Shown here piece by piece: positions 22,171 through 32,550 of a stretch of DNA of 64,000 bases (position 1 is the first letter of the stretch; each line of letters opens with the position of its first letter). Under the pieces are notes generated by a model. That model saw only the letters and a program-made list of their open reading frames with translations. It did no database searches and was not told where the DNA came from. Source of the stretch: Macrothele yani (Eukaryota; Arthropoda; Arachnida; Araneae; Macrothelidae). The position numbers and the translations under genes are program-made. The DNA is taken from contig CM076995.1 in the NCBI GenBank assembly GCA_039090855.1, forward strand, positions 117,304,770 through 117,368,769, written 5' to 3'.

Positions 22171-23193
22171 ATGCTTGGACATGGAAGACGTGTACGATTT
22201 CAGCAGTTATCGGACTTTGAGCGAGGTCGTCTGGTCGAACTCCGCGAGGCCGGGTGGTCGTATCGTCGTATTGCGGAGCGAATTGGACGGGAAGTATCGG
22301 TGGTAGTACGATGGTGGCGTAGATGGTCCGAGGAACATTCCCACACGAGAAGACGTGGAACCGGGGAGTCACAGACGGACTGATGAGCGGACCGATCGAC
22401 GCATAAGAAGAGCGGCGTTGTCAAGCAGAACATCCACTGCAACGCGAATCCGAGCTGCCGTAGCACCTGAGGTGACTGTGCGAATAATCCGCAACCGTCT
22501 ACTGGATGCAGGACTACGTGCACGTGTGCCTCTAGCATGTGTACCTCTGACTCCAGCCCACCGTCAGAAACGGCTGCAGTGGTGTCGCCAACGTCTGCAC
22601 TGGAGAACGCAATGGCGATCTGTCGTGTTCAGCGATGAAAGCAGATTCTGCTTGGGAGCCTACGATGGCCGTATGCGCATTCGCAGACGCACAGGGGAGC
22701 GTCTCCACCCTTTTTTGATCCGGCAGCGACACACAGGGCCTACACCTGGTCTCCTGGTGTGGGGAGCGATCAGCTATCACTCCCGTACACAACTAGTGTT
22801 TGTACCGGGTACGTTAAACAGCACGTCCTACATCAACAACATCATTCAGCCCGTTGTTGTGCCATTTGTAAGGTCGGTCCATCGTGGTGTTTTCCAGCAA
22901 GATAACGCACGCCCACACACGGCACTTGCAACGCAACATGCACTTCAGGGTGTGAGACAACTTCCATGGCCTACACGTTCACCGGATTTGCCCCCCATTG
23001 AACACGTGTGGGATTTTATGGGACAACGTCTTATCCGATCTCCACGGCCAGCCACGACATCCCCGATTTACGCGTCCGGGTTGAGGATACTTGGAACTCA
23101 ATACCCCAAACTTACATCCAACATCTGTACGACAGACTCCATGCCAGAATTGCACAGTGTGACGCAGTTCATGGCGGTTCAACCTCGTACTAA
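22171..23193 (+). pseudogene. Tc1-like transposase with two frameshifts (D-E spacing 32)
   Basis: Start at ATG 22171 (MLGHGRRVRFQQLSDFERGR), followed by a complete bipartite helix-turn-helix domain to ~22345. One frameshift in the RRRGTG linker moves the frame, which then stays open across the catalytic core. The core has VVFSDESRFCLGAYDGR (first Asp), LLVWGAISYHSRT, VFQQDNARPHTA (second Asp) and SPDLPPIEHVWDF (Glu). A second frameshift near 23065 shifts the C-terminal end, which continues as DLRVRVEDTWNSIPQ to a stop after 23190. Thirty-two residues separate the second Asp from Glu, two fewer than the usual 34. Total length ~340 residues matches Tc1. The gene is recently dead. Confidence 0.9.
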
Positions 23194-23272
23194 CCATGTT
23201 ACATGGAAATGTTATTTTTCAGTTTACCCGCAAATACAGCTGTATTTTGCCATAATGTTTTGATCACGTTAT

Positions 23273-23497
23273 ATTGCCGCCCCGGTGGCGCAGTGGTCTA
23301 AGGCGCTGGCCTCTGATCATTCGTCCGTAAGGGGTCCGGGTTCGAATCCCGGTCAGGCATGGGTGTTGTGTTTGTCTTACGGCACTGGCTCTCTCCCTTC
23401 CCTGGAACCAGTGACCCTAAATTAGGGACGGGCGACTGCTTATAGCCCATTGAGTTGCTCACGGTGGTCGTTAAACCTCCAATCAAAAAAAAAAAAA
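23273..23497 (+). mobile_element. tRNA-derived SINE, copy D, with target duplication
   Basis: The head GCCCCGGTGGCGCAGTGGTC holds the A box and GGTTCGAATCC is the B box; the common body and an A-rich tail follow (about 23485-23497). ATCACGTTAT flanks it on both sides (23263-23272 and 23498-23507), a 10-bp target duplication. It lies inside Tc1-like transposon 4, so it inserted after that transposon arrived. The intact duplication indicates a young insertion. Confidence 0.95.
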
Positions 23498-23593
23498 ATC
23501 ACGTTATCTTCTGTATTCCGTTAATATGCTGTATAAATTCCGTTGGTATCAGACGTCTCCTTCTTGGTGTTCTTTTTTCACTTTCCGCCAGTG

Positions 23594-25272
23594 TATTTCC
23601 AAATCGCATATGTTCTGTAATTCGAGTTAAAGGGCGTCCAAGGTGGTATCGAATAAAATGTTATAATTCTTTATATTGAACCTGGTATTGAATAAAAATT
23701 TATAATTCAGTGGACGATATGTGTAGGAATTTCAGTTATGTTTGGGTTAGGAAAAATTAGATTTAAGCAAGCATTTTACAGTAACTGCGTATATCCAATC
23801 CGGAGTTGTATTCTCATAAGGAAAAATGAGTAGTGTTTGAACAATGGGTATAAACATAATAATTGGATAGATTAAGTTTTAATTGCATCAGGTCTCACCA
23901 TCATAGTAACTTGTAATTGACTTTTTTCTCTCATCGTTTTTATTAAAAAATTTTGCATATTATGAATATATTACGCTCTCGTATTTATCTAATATCAGGC
24001 ATCTTTGTATTGATTTTCAATGCTAAGATGTTTAACTTCAGTAGCAGCATTTTGTATGACAAGTGAATTTAACGAATTAACCGATTCGTTAAATTCACTC
24101 GTCATACATTAAGATGTTTAACTTCAGTAGCAGCATTTTGTATGACGAGTGAATTTAACGAATTAACCGATAGGTTATAAATTTAACTCTTTTCGGCATC
24201 CGGCTTTCTTCTCATACGGAAAAATAAGTCAGATGAAACACAATGCAATTTCTTTGCTCATTCTCAAGTTTCATTGACGATCACTCTTCCCACACGTAAA
24301 TACATATATATGTTTGCATGTGTATTACTCCTTCCCTCTAGGTTGATTATCCAATTACAATTCGTTTTTGCCCCCATTGTTCTAAGTTGAAAAATGCAAG
24401 TTCAAGTTAACGATGCCCTTCTCGTAAGACAGCATTTGAAATCATTAATCATAACATTTGAATTATGAATTACACCAGTTCATTTGATTTGGTTCTTTTC
24501 CTCTTATAAAGTCGGTGCTGTAAAATTTTATTTAATTCGCATGACATCATTTCGTTTTATTTCGTTCATATTTTGATTATAACATTGATTTCGTCCCCAT
24601 CTTTTCAACACTTTCTGTAAGTGTTTAAAGATGTAAACAGTAAGGTTCTCATCCTGTTTATAAAACTGCTGCCCCTCAAGATTACATCCGTCCTGGTACC
24701 ATTCGTAGAACTATCAGTAATTTTTTACTTTCGTGTCTACGAAAGGAAATCGCGTTACTCCGAAGTCTTCTCTCTCCGCTGTGACCCTACCATGCAACTT
24801 TTTGTGTTTTCATAATTCCCAGGCTCAGATCTCCCGAGTTCCAAACTTCAAGAGACTGGTACCCCTTTCCAAGCCGTTCTATTCCTTCACAAGCCAGCTC
24901 AGCAACTAACCTTTCTTTTAACAAAACTCATCACGTTAACTTGAGGAGACCGTTTTCGTGTAGCATCACGCATTCCTGTTCGGAGCCCGGGATGCCCGTG
25001 TTTGACATTTCGCTCTCTGTGGTTACATTTTCGCAGTTGAAGTCCTTTTTACAGATTCTTACAAAAATGTCTCATATTCAGTTTCCAAACCCAATACATC
25101 CCAGTGTAATAATAGGCTTTCAGAAAAATCGTAAATGCTTGCAATATTCACATTTACAGGGCACGATACAGTATGTACATTCCGTTTAGTCCGATCTGAA
25201 AAGTTTGCTTGGGAAAGCTTGAACAGCAAAGATTGTTCAGTTTTCCCGCTAGGGGGAATATATATATATATA
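23594..25272. other. unassigned flank of the Penelope-like array
   Basis: Apart from the duplicated palindrome at 24025-24171, I recognise no gene or repeat family. Short frames such as 24621-24815 plus and 24941-25189 plus lack motifs. It ends in a (TA)n tract at about 25254-25272, which borders the array. Confidence 0.4.
24025..24171. repeat. direct repeat separated by an inverted copy
   Basis: A 61-bp block (24025-24085) recurs at 24111-24171 with one or two changes. Between them, 24084-24107 is the reverse complement of 24054-24077 (24 bp, one mismatch, 6-bp loop). The order forward, inverted, forward suggests a template switch during DNA synthesis. Confidence 0.85.
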
Positions 25273-25314
25273 ATTTCTAAAAAGTTTTTCCTAGTTGGTT
25301 TGCTCAGAAATTGT

Positions 25315-27939
25315 ATGTTTTGGCCCAAGTGGTGTTCTAAGGACGATGAAAGGATTGGAGGTCAGCTCAGATATTTTAAGTCCTCCCGCTCGGTTAGGCT
25401 AGCACCCTTTCCCATAGTGTATGAACTCGCTGGCAAAGGTAATCTAAAGTTATGAAATGACAAACGCTGTTTGACATGTAAATCTGCAGATCCTAACCTG
25501 TATTCTTCTGTTGAGGATAATTGCTCCAACAAGTTTTGCAAAGCCTACAATACCATCTATAAGCTCACCTGTACTGTCTGCAACCTTAGCTATATTGGCC
25601 AAAGTAAAAATCCTCTTCATCTTAGGATTAATGGTCACAGGTCTCTAGTAAACAAGTTCTCTAATTCAGGAGTGAACCCCTCCACAAACGCCAACCAGTA
25701 CTCCACCTTTGAATTAGAGCATTTCCATACTCATGGTTTTGACAAAGTGAAAATAGAGGTACTACATATTATTCCTGACCTCTATGCTCGGCTAGAAACT
25801 GAATCCCTTGAAATTTTGCAGCATCAGTCTCTTTATCCCTATGGCCTTAATTCCACTCTATCTGACAATAAGCATAATCAGCATAAATTTTCAATTCGTG
25901 AACTCTTCTTTCTTGTTGATAATAAGAGCTGCTCTAGAGGTAATAGAGGACAGAGGTTATTTCGCACATCAAGCAAAGTTGATTTTGCTAACTTGCTAAA
26001 AACTCTGGAAAGCTTTAAAACTGGCACTAATTTTGTTAAAAATACTTACAAAATTCTCAAGTCCTTCAAGCACTCTGTCCTTAAATGTTTTTTCAAATTC
26101 TGGAATGAAACTGCTGACATTGTTGATAAGCATGTTTTTGCTTTGGTTCTGGACATTCTTAAACATATTCTTAAAGATAAAATTTCTCTTAAAGAATTTT
26201 CCAGTAATTTTGTTACCATCAGGTTCCTCAATAAAGCCTACGATAATCTCAATGTAAGGAAGCTGTTCTACAATAATGCAATTTTTTTCCCATCCACAGG
26301 CACCAGTCTATTGTAAGTTTTAAATATGTTAAGACCTTAGGGTCAATAGTTAAAAACTACAAACTTAACTCTTCGGGCTACATTCCTGTAATTACTTCTT
26401 GTTCTTGTGATGAACATAAAGAAACAGTTCACTATGATAAGAATTACAACCATATTATCACCGGAAACTTGAGTTATGTTGAAAATGAAAAGCTTAGGAA
26501 TTTATTAGAGTATGGCTCTAAATTCAGACCTTCCTTCACAATTTCCAAAGAAAGGATTCTTGAGAGCTTCACTCAAGATGTAAATAAGTACATCGTAAAA
26601 ACCAGTTTGACGTACAATCAGCCTATTGAGGCCTTCGCAGAATGGAAATATAATATAATCAATAGCTTCACCGGTGAGTTGGCAGGTCTGGACTTTTGTT
26701 TCGACAGAAATCTCTTTTTCTCTGGAGAAGCTAAAAGGTCACTCTCCAAACTACAAGACCAATTTATTTTTACCACTACGGATAAAGCTAGCAATAATTT
26801 TGCAATTATCTGTAAGAAGTTCTATTTTGAATTGTTAACTATGGAACTCAATAATAGAGTAACATACGAGCCCGTAAGTTATTCTACCAAGCAGTTAGAA
26901 AATCGGTTTAAGGCATTCTTCAAGAAACTTAAAATTCCACAAACTAGAAGATATGGGCCTGAATTTCCATTTCTTTTTGCAACGGTTAAGTTTCATAAGG
27001 ATCCTGTGAAGTTCAGGTTCATAGCTAGTGGAGTAAGGAGTCATAAAAAGAAAATAGATCTTGCTTTTGAAGATGTCTTAAAGAAGGTTTTGAAACACAT
27101 TAGAAACTGTTCTAACTTGATGTACAGAGATTTTTGGATAATTAATAATAATGCAGAAGTAATTTCTACTATACTCAAAGTTTGTCCCCTAGATATTAAT
27201 AGTTATGATTTTGAAAACCTATATACTAATCTGCCTCTATCAGATATAATCACTACATTTAAGGAGCTGTATGCAGAATTTAAACTTAACCAATTTGTTG
27301 ATGTAGGAACTTGGAACTCTTATCTCAATTGCTGCATAAAAAATAACCATATCTTATATAATAATACTCTCTATAAGCAAGTGAACGGTATTCCAATGGG
27401 AACATCAATGTCCACAAATATCGCTAATCTATTCCTGTTCTTTAAGGAATATAAATTCATTAAAAATCACCCCACCTGCTCAGATAACTACCTTTACACT
27501 TTTAGATATATTGATGATCTGCTGTGTATCAATAATTCAGAAGTTATAGAGAGTGATTTTGATAATATCTATCCTAGCTCTCTTAACTTATGTAAAACAA
27601 ACCACAGTAATCAGGAACTTGAGTTCCTAGACTTAAGCATTAAGCTCAACAGAGGTAACCCATCTATTAGCCTCTTTGATAAAAGAGTTAATTTTCCTTT
27701 CAAAGTAATTAAATATCTACACTGGAATAATAACATTTCAACCAAAGTAATTGAGAATGTACTAATTTCTCAGGTCCTAAGAATTTCAAGAATTTGCAGC
27801 AACAATTTGGATTTCAATTACCACATTAATATACTATTAGAAAGTTTTCTAGAGAACGAAATTCCTTCTTCTTTCATCAAAAAGAACTTTAAGAAAAATT
27901 ATTCTGAATAATAGAGTAAGGTTGGCAGATCTGCTTTAA
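25315..27939 (+). pseudogene. Penelope-like GIY-YIG/RT polyprotein, copy 1 (two frameshifts)
   Basis: Same gene as the intact copies: ATG at 25315, in-frame TGA at 25453-25455 (codon 47), then the C-x2-C motif, N-terminal GIY-YIG and reverse transcriptase. Two homopolymer length changes break the frame. One T is missing from the run at 26282-26288 (seven T against eight in other copies), so that frame ends at 26316 and the RT continues in another frame. One A is extra near 27879-27883, giving an early stop at 27909-27911. The normal stop context is kept at 27937-27939. This copy lacks most of the leader, because the array begins at 25273. The indels could be real or homopolymer assembly errors. 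Confidence 0.9.
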
Positions 27940-27949
27940 TTTTCTACAC

Positions 27950-28014
27950 AGTTAATAATATGATTCTGACCAATCAAAGCCGTAAGGAAGTTGGCTAGAG
28001 GATGCCTATTAACT
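27950..28014 (+). promoter_or_regulatory. SECIS-like element, copy 1
   Basis: Helix I is AGTTAATA (27950-27957) paired with TATTAACT (28007-28014), 8 of 8. The quartet is ATGA (27960-27963) against GGAT (28000-28003), giving A.G, G.A and T.T non-Watson-Crick pairs. Helix II pairs 27964-27973 with 27991-28000, ten positions with two wobbles and one A.C mismatch. AAA at 27976-27978 lies in the 17-nt apical loop, 12 nt after ATGA. This matches the eukaryotic SECIS plan. A SECIS directs selenocysteine insertion at an upstream UGA. Confidence 0.85.
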
Positions 28015-28481
28015 ACCTAAAGGAACCTTAGTGCTATGGATATGACGGTCCTATTAAAACAAAAAATTAAATAATATAAAAAAAATCACAAAAAAAGCTT
28101 AAAAATCTGTTTATAAAAAGAAAATAAAAACAAATAAAAAAGAAAACTAGTTATTCATCACTAGGATAGCTATACTAAAAATAGTAAAACCAACATTAAA
28201 ATTAATAAGATTCTGATTAATCTATAGAAGCTCACTAAGGTGATTTAATACATGCAAAGATTATTAAATAAACTGCTCGTGTATTTCATAATATTTCTCA
28301 TGTATTCTGGAGAGTTAATTCTGCTCATTCTGATCATACAGATCCATAGTCTTAAGTTTATATATTTTTTTCTCTGGCTAAAATCTCCGCGCGTTGTTTT
28401 CTTGCTGTATGACGAGGCCATCAGCCCCACCCTCACTGCCCCCAGCGTCTAGGGAGTGGCAGAAGGGGTCAGCCATGTTCT

Positions 28482-28518
28482 CCTCTTGTGTGGTGAAAAG
28501 TTTTTGTTACACAAGAGG
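28482..28518 (+). other. conserved 10-bp hairpin in the retroelement 3' region
   Basis: CCTCTTGTGT and ACACAAGAGG form a perfect 10-bp stem with a 17-nt loop (GGTGAAAAGTTTTTGTT in copy 1). The same stem is present at 33092-33128, 37704-37740, 42318-42354 and 46931-46967. Copies 1 and 5 have T and copies 2-4 have A at one loop position. A second hairpin (AGGAACAG/CTGTTCCT) follows ~170 bp downstream in every unit. Function unknown. Confidence 0.7.
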
Positions 28519-29925
28519 TAAGCTCTCTTCCTTGTTTTTGGGTTCTAGGTTTTATAAGTTCAATGTTTGTACTTTATGTACCTTTTCTCTGTCGTTTTTT
28601 AGCTTTTCAGCTTTTAAGCATTGGTTTGTCTGTTAACATTTTTGCGGGTTTTAACTCTTACTTTTCTTTGTAACTTTGAGCGTCTTTTGAGGTACCTAGG
28701 AACAGAAGAAGGCTAAGCCTGTTCCTTTTCTATGCGCTGTCTATGCGCTGTTTTTTCAAAGTAGTTAAGTTCTTAATAACTAATTAATTATGCACTTAAA
28801 GCACTGCTGAAATACTTTGTACATATTGCAACTAACTGTTTAAGGTATATAACTTTCACAAAGTTTTCTTTAGTTAATATTTATCTTTAACTTATTCTCG
28901 TTTTCGTGCTGTCATAAGTTGTAGAGTAGGGGGTTTTAGACTCAAGTTTTCTTTCAAAAATCTGCTCGGTATAAATTAACATTTCCTTTTTGTTTTTTTA
29001 ATTGCAATGTAAAATTTGGATTCCTTTGCATTATTTTTCAGGTTTAAATTCTCTCTCAAACGAACTTGGAATTTCGTTATAGCTGAAAATCATTTCCATT
29101 TATTATGTCACTCTCACAGCTTGAGTTCTCTTTAATCTTCTTCTCTCTGTTTAATAGTAACAGATGAAGAGCATGGGTCGGGCCATGAAGGTTAATGGAT
29201 GCAAGCGAAATTGTTAACTAGTGCTAGGTCATGCTACTCTACGGAGGACATGACTTATATATATATATTTTTTAACTATTTTAGGTGGGAATGTTACTTG
29301 CATCTATGGCCTTGCAGAAACCCATTTCCAACTAGGTCTTTGTGGAAGTGAGAAAATGCAGAGTTTTTGCTGGTCCTTGATAAAGCCAAGGCTCAGTATT
29401 CTCGACACCTTCTACATTCAGTTGTTTTATTTTATTTTTTTATCTTTTCTCCTTTTACTCACACAGGTAGATACATAACCTTTTCTATGTTGTATTAGGT
29501 GTGAGCCAAAATTATATATGTATTTTTTTGCTTAGGTATCTTCTTTATAGAATGTGTATTCTGAATTTTCAAAACTGCTGCGTTGCGCGTTTTGATTTTC
29601 AGGTTATTTTGCACCCTTCGTTTTAAATTCTAAAATTGTTTCCTTAGTCTTCAGTTTTGCTCTTAAGTAACTAATTTCAATTTATTATTTAGCAGCTCTT
29701 GCGCAAATTCTAGTTGAAATGTTTTATTATTATTTTTATTTATTTATTTTTTTTTTTTTTTTTTTATTACTATTTTTTTCACTTGAGGTTTTTTTCATTT
29801 TCTAATTTTTCTTTTTAGTATGTTTTGGATGCAGCTTATTGGAGTGTAGTTTATACTCGAGTTTGGTCTTTTCTTGGACTGCTTATTTCTAAAAGTTTTT
29901 CCTAGTTGGTTTGCTCAGAAATTGT

Positions 29926-32550
29926 ATGTTTTGGCCCAAGTGGTGTTCTAAGGACGATGAAAGGATTGGAGGTCAGCTCAGATATTTTAAGTCCTCCCGC
30001 TCGGTTAGGCTAGCACCCTTTCCCATAGTGTATGAACTCGCTGGCAAAGGTAATCTAAAGTTATGAAATGACAAACGTTGTTTGACATGTAAATCTGCAG
30101 ATCCTAACCTGTATTCTTCTGTTGAGGATAATTGCTCCAACAAGTTTTGCAAAGCCTACAATACCATCTATAAGCTCACCTGTACTGTCTGCAACCTTAG
30201 CTATATTGGCCAAAGTAAAAATCCTCTTCATCTTAGGATTAATGGTCACAGGTCTCTAGTAAACAAGTTCTCTAATTCAGGAGTGAACCCCTCCACAAAC
30301 GCCAACCAGTACTCCACCTTTGAATTAGAGCATTTCCATACTCATGGTTTTGACAAAGTGAAAATAGAGGTACTACATATTATTCCTGACCTCTATGCTC
30401 GGCTAGAAACTGAATCCCTTGAAATTTTGCAGCATCAGTCTCTTTATCCCTATGGCCTTAATTCCACTCTATCTGACAATAAGCATAATCAGCATAAATT
30501 TTCAATTCGTGAACTCTTCTTTCTTGTTGATAATAAGAGCTGCTCTAGAGGTAATAGAGGACAGAGGTTATTTCGCACATCAAGCAAAGTTGATTTTGCT
30601 AACTTGCTAAAAACTCTGGAAAGCTTTAAAACTGGCACTAATTTTGTTAAAAATACTTACAAAATTCTCAAGTCCTTCAAGCACTCTGTCCTTAAATGTT
30701 TTTTCAAATTCTGGAATGAAACTGCTGACATTGTTGATAAGCATGTTTTTGCTTTGGTTCTGGACATTCTTAAACATATTCTTAAAGATAAAATTTCTCT
30801 TAAAGAATTTTCCAGTAATTTTGTTACCATCAGGTTCCTCAATAAAGCCTACGATAATCTCAATGTAAGGAAGCTGTTCTACAATAATGCAATTTTTTTT
30901 CCCATCCACAGGCACCAGTCTATTGTAAGTTTTAAATATGTTAAGACCTTAGGGTCAATAGTTAAAAACTACAAACTTAACTCTTCGGGCTACATTCCTG
31001 TAATTACTTCTTGTTCTTGTGATGAACATAAAGAAACAGTTCACTATGATAAGAATTACAACCATATTATCACCGGAAACTTGAGTTATGTTGAAAATGA
31101 AAAGCTTAGGAATTTATTAGAGTATGGCTCTAAATTCAGACCTTCCTTCACAATTTCCAAAGAAAGGATTCTTGAGAGCTTCACTCAAGATGTAAATAAG
31201 TACATCGTAAAAACCAGTTTGACGTACAATCAGCCTATTGAGGCCTTCGCAGAATGGAAATATAATATAATCAATAGCTTCACCGGTGAGTTGGCAGGTC
31301 TGGACTTTTGTTTCGACAGAAATCTCTTTTTCTCTGGAGAAGCTAAAAGGTCACTCTCCAAACTACAAGACCAATTTATTTTTACCACTACGGATAAAGC
31401 TAGCAATAATTTTGCAATTATCTGTAAGAAGTTCTATTTTGAATTGTTAACTATGGAACTCAATAATAGAGTAACATACGAGCCCGTAAGTTATTCTACC
31501 AAGCAGTTAGAAAATCGGTTTAAGGCATTCTTCAAGAAACTTAAAATTCCACAAACTAGAAGATATGGGCCTGAATTTCCATTTCTTTTTGCAACGGTTA
31601 AGTTTCATAAGGATCCTGTGAAGTTCAGGTTCATAGCTAGTGGAGTAAGGAGTCATAAAAAGAAAATAGATCTTGCTTTTGAAGATGTCTTAAAGAAGGT
31701 TTTGAAACACATTAGAAACTGTTCTAACTTGATGTACAGAGATTTTTGGATAATTAATAATAATGCAGAAGTAATTTCTACTATACTCAAAGTTTGTCCC
31801 CTAGATATTAATAGTTATGATTTTGAAAACCTATATACTAATCTGCCTCTATCAGATATAATCACTACATTTAAGGAGCTGTATGCAGAATTTAAACTTA
31901 ACCAATTTGTTGATGTAGGAACTTGGAACTCTTATCTCAATTGCTGCATAAAAAATAACCATATCTTATATAATAATACTCTCTATAAGCAAGTGAACGG
32001 TATTCCAATGGGAACATCAATGTCCACAAATATCGCTAATCTATTCCTGTTCTTTAAGGAATATAAATTCATTAAAAATCACCCCACCTGCTCAGATAAC
32101 TACCTTTACACTTTTAGATATATTGATGATCTGCTGTGTATCAATAATTCAGAAGTTATAGAGAGTGATTTTGATAATATCTATCCTAGCTCTCTTAACT
32201 TATGTAAAACAAACCACAGTAATCAGGAACTTGAGTTCCTAGACTTAAGCATTAAGCTCAACAGAGGTAACCCATCTATTAGCCTCTTTGATAAAAGAGT
32301 TAATTTTCCTTTCAAAGTAATTAAATATCTACACTGGAATAATAACATTTCAACCAAAGTAATTGAGAATGTACTAATTTCTCAGGTCCTAAGAATTTCA
32401 AGAATTTGCAGCAACAATTTGGATTTCAATTACCACATTAATATACTATTAGAAAGTTTTCTAGAGAACGAAATTCCTTCTTCTTTCATCAAAAGAACTT
32501 TAAGAAAAATTATTCTGAATAATAGAGTAAGGTTGGCAGATCTGCTTTAA
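29926..32550 (+). CDS. Penelope-like retroelement protein, copy 2: N-terminal GIY-YIG + RT, candidate selenoprotein
   Basis: Full frame of 874 residues if UGA at 30064-30066 (codon 47) is read as selenocysteine. ATG 29926 (MFWPKW) is chosen because no in-frame ATG occurs between the UGA and the middle of the RT. Residues 47-55 form U-x4-C-x2-C. The nuclease has TIY (80-82), C86 and C89, YIG (93-95), H102, R104, H108, E163 and a PYGLN end (~175-179). RT parts follow: TDKASNNF (~489), YDFENLYTNLP with D632, GIPMGTSMS (~692), and YIDD 732-735 with D734 and D735. Stop TAA 32548-32550. The protein should nick DNA and copy its RNA in the nucleus. The N-terminal GIY-YIG is the permuted Naiad/Chlamys arrangement. 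Only the single UGA interrupts this copy. Confidence 0.85.
30064..30066 (+). other. in-frame UGA, candidate selenocysteine codon (copy 2)
   Basis: TGA in the frame of the retroelement protein, between LKL and NDKRCLTC. The family motif here is C-x4-C-x2-C before the GIY-YIG core, so the UGA takes the place of the first Cys. The same codon is present in all copies: 25453, 30064, 34676, 39290 and 43903. See the SECIS-like entries. Confidence 0.75.

Larger units (their letters stand above)
21928..23593 (+). mobile_element. Tc1-like transposon 4, perfect ends, holding a SINE
   Basis: A 1,666-bp element with perfect 36-bp terminal inverted repeats beginning CACTGGCGGAAAGTG, flanked by TA (21926-21927 and 23594-23595). 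It contains a nearly intact transposase gene and, between this gene and the right end, a SINE insertion (23273-23497). Without the SINE and its duplication the element would be ~1.43 kb, a normal Tc1 length. The repeat interior (AGAACACCAAGAAGGA) resembles that of Tc1-like transposon 1, so the two families are related. Confidence 0.95.

Noticed and set aside
28415..28500. Alternative SECIS in the GC-rich hairpin starting TATGACGAGG
   Set aside because: No tandem G.A partner and no AA at the right distance; the element at 27950-28014 fits far better.
30607..30915. 102-codon minus-strand frame recurring in array copies 2-5
   Set aside because: It is antisense to the GIY-YIG/RT coding sequence and persists only because the copies are nearly identical; no start signal or motif.
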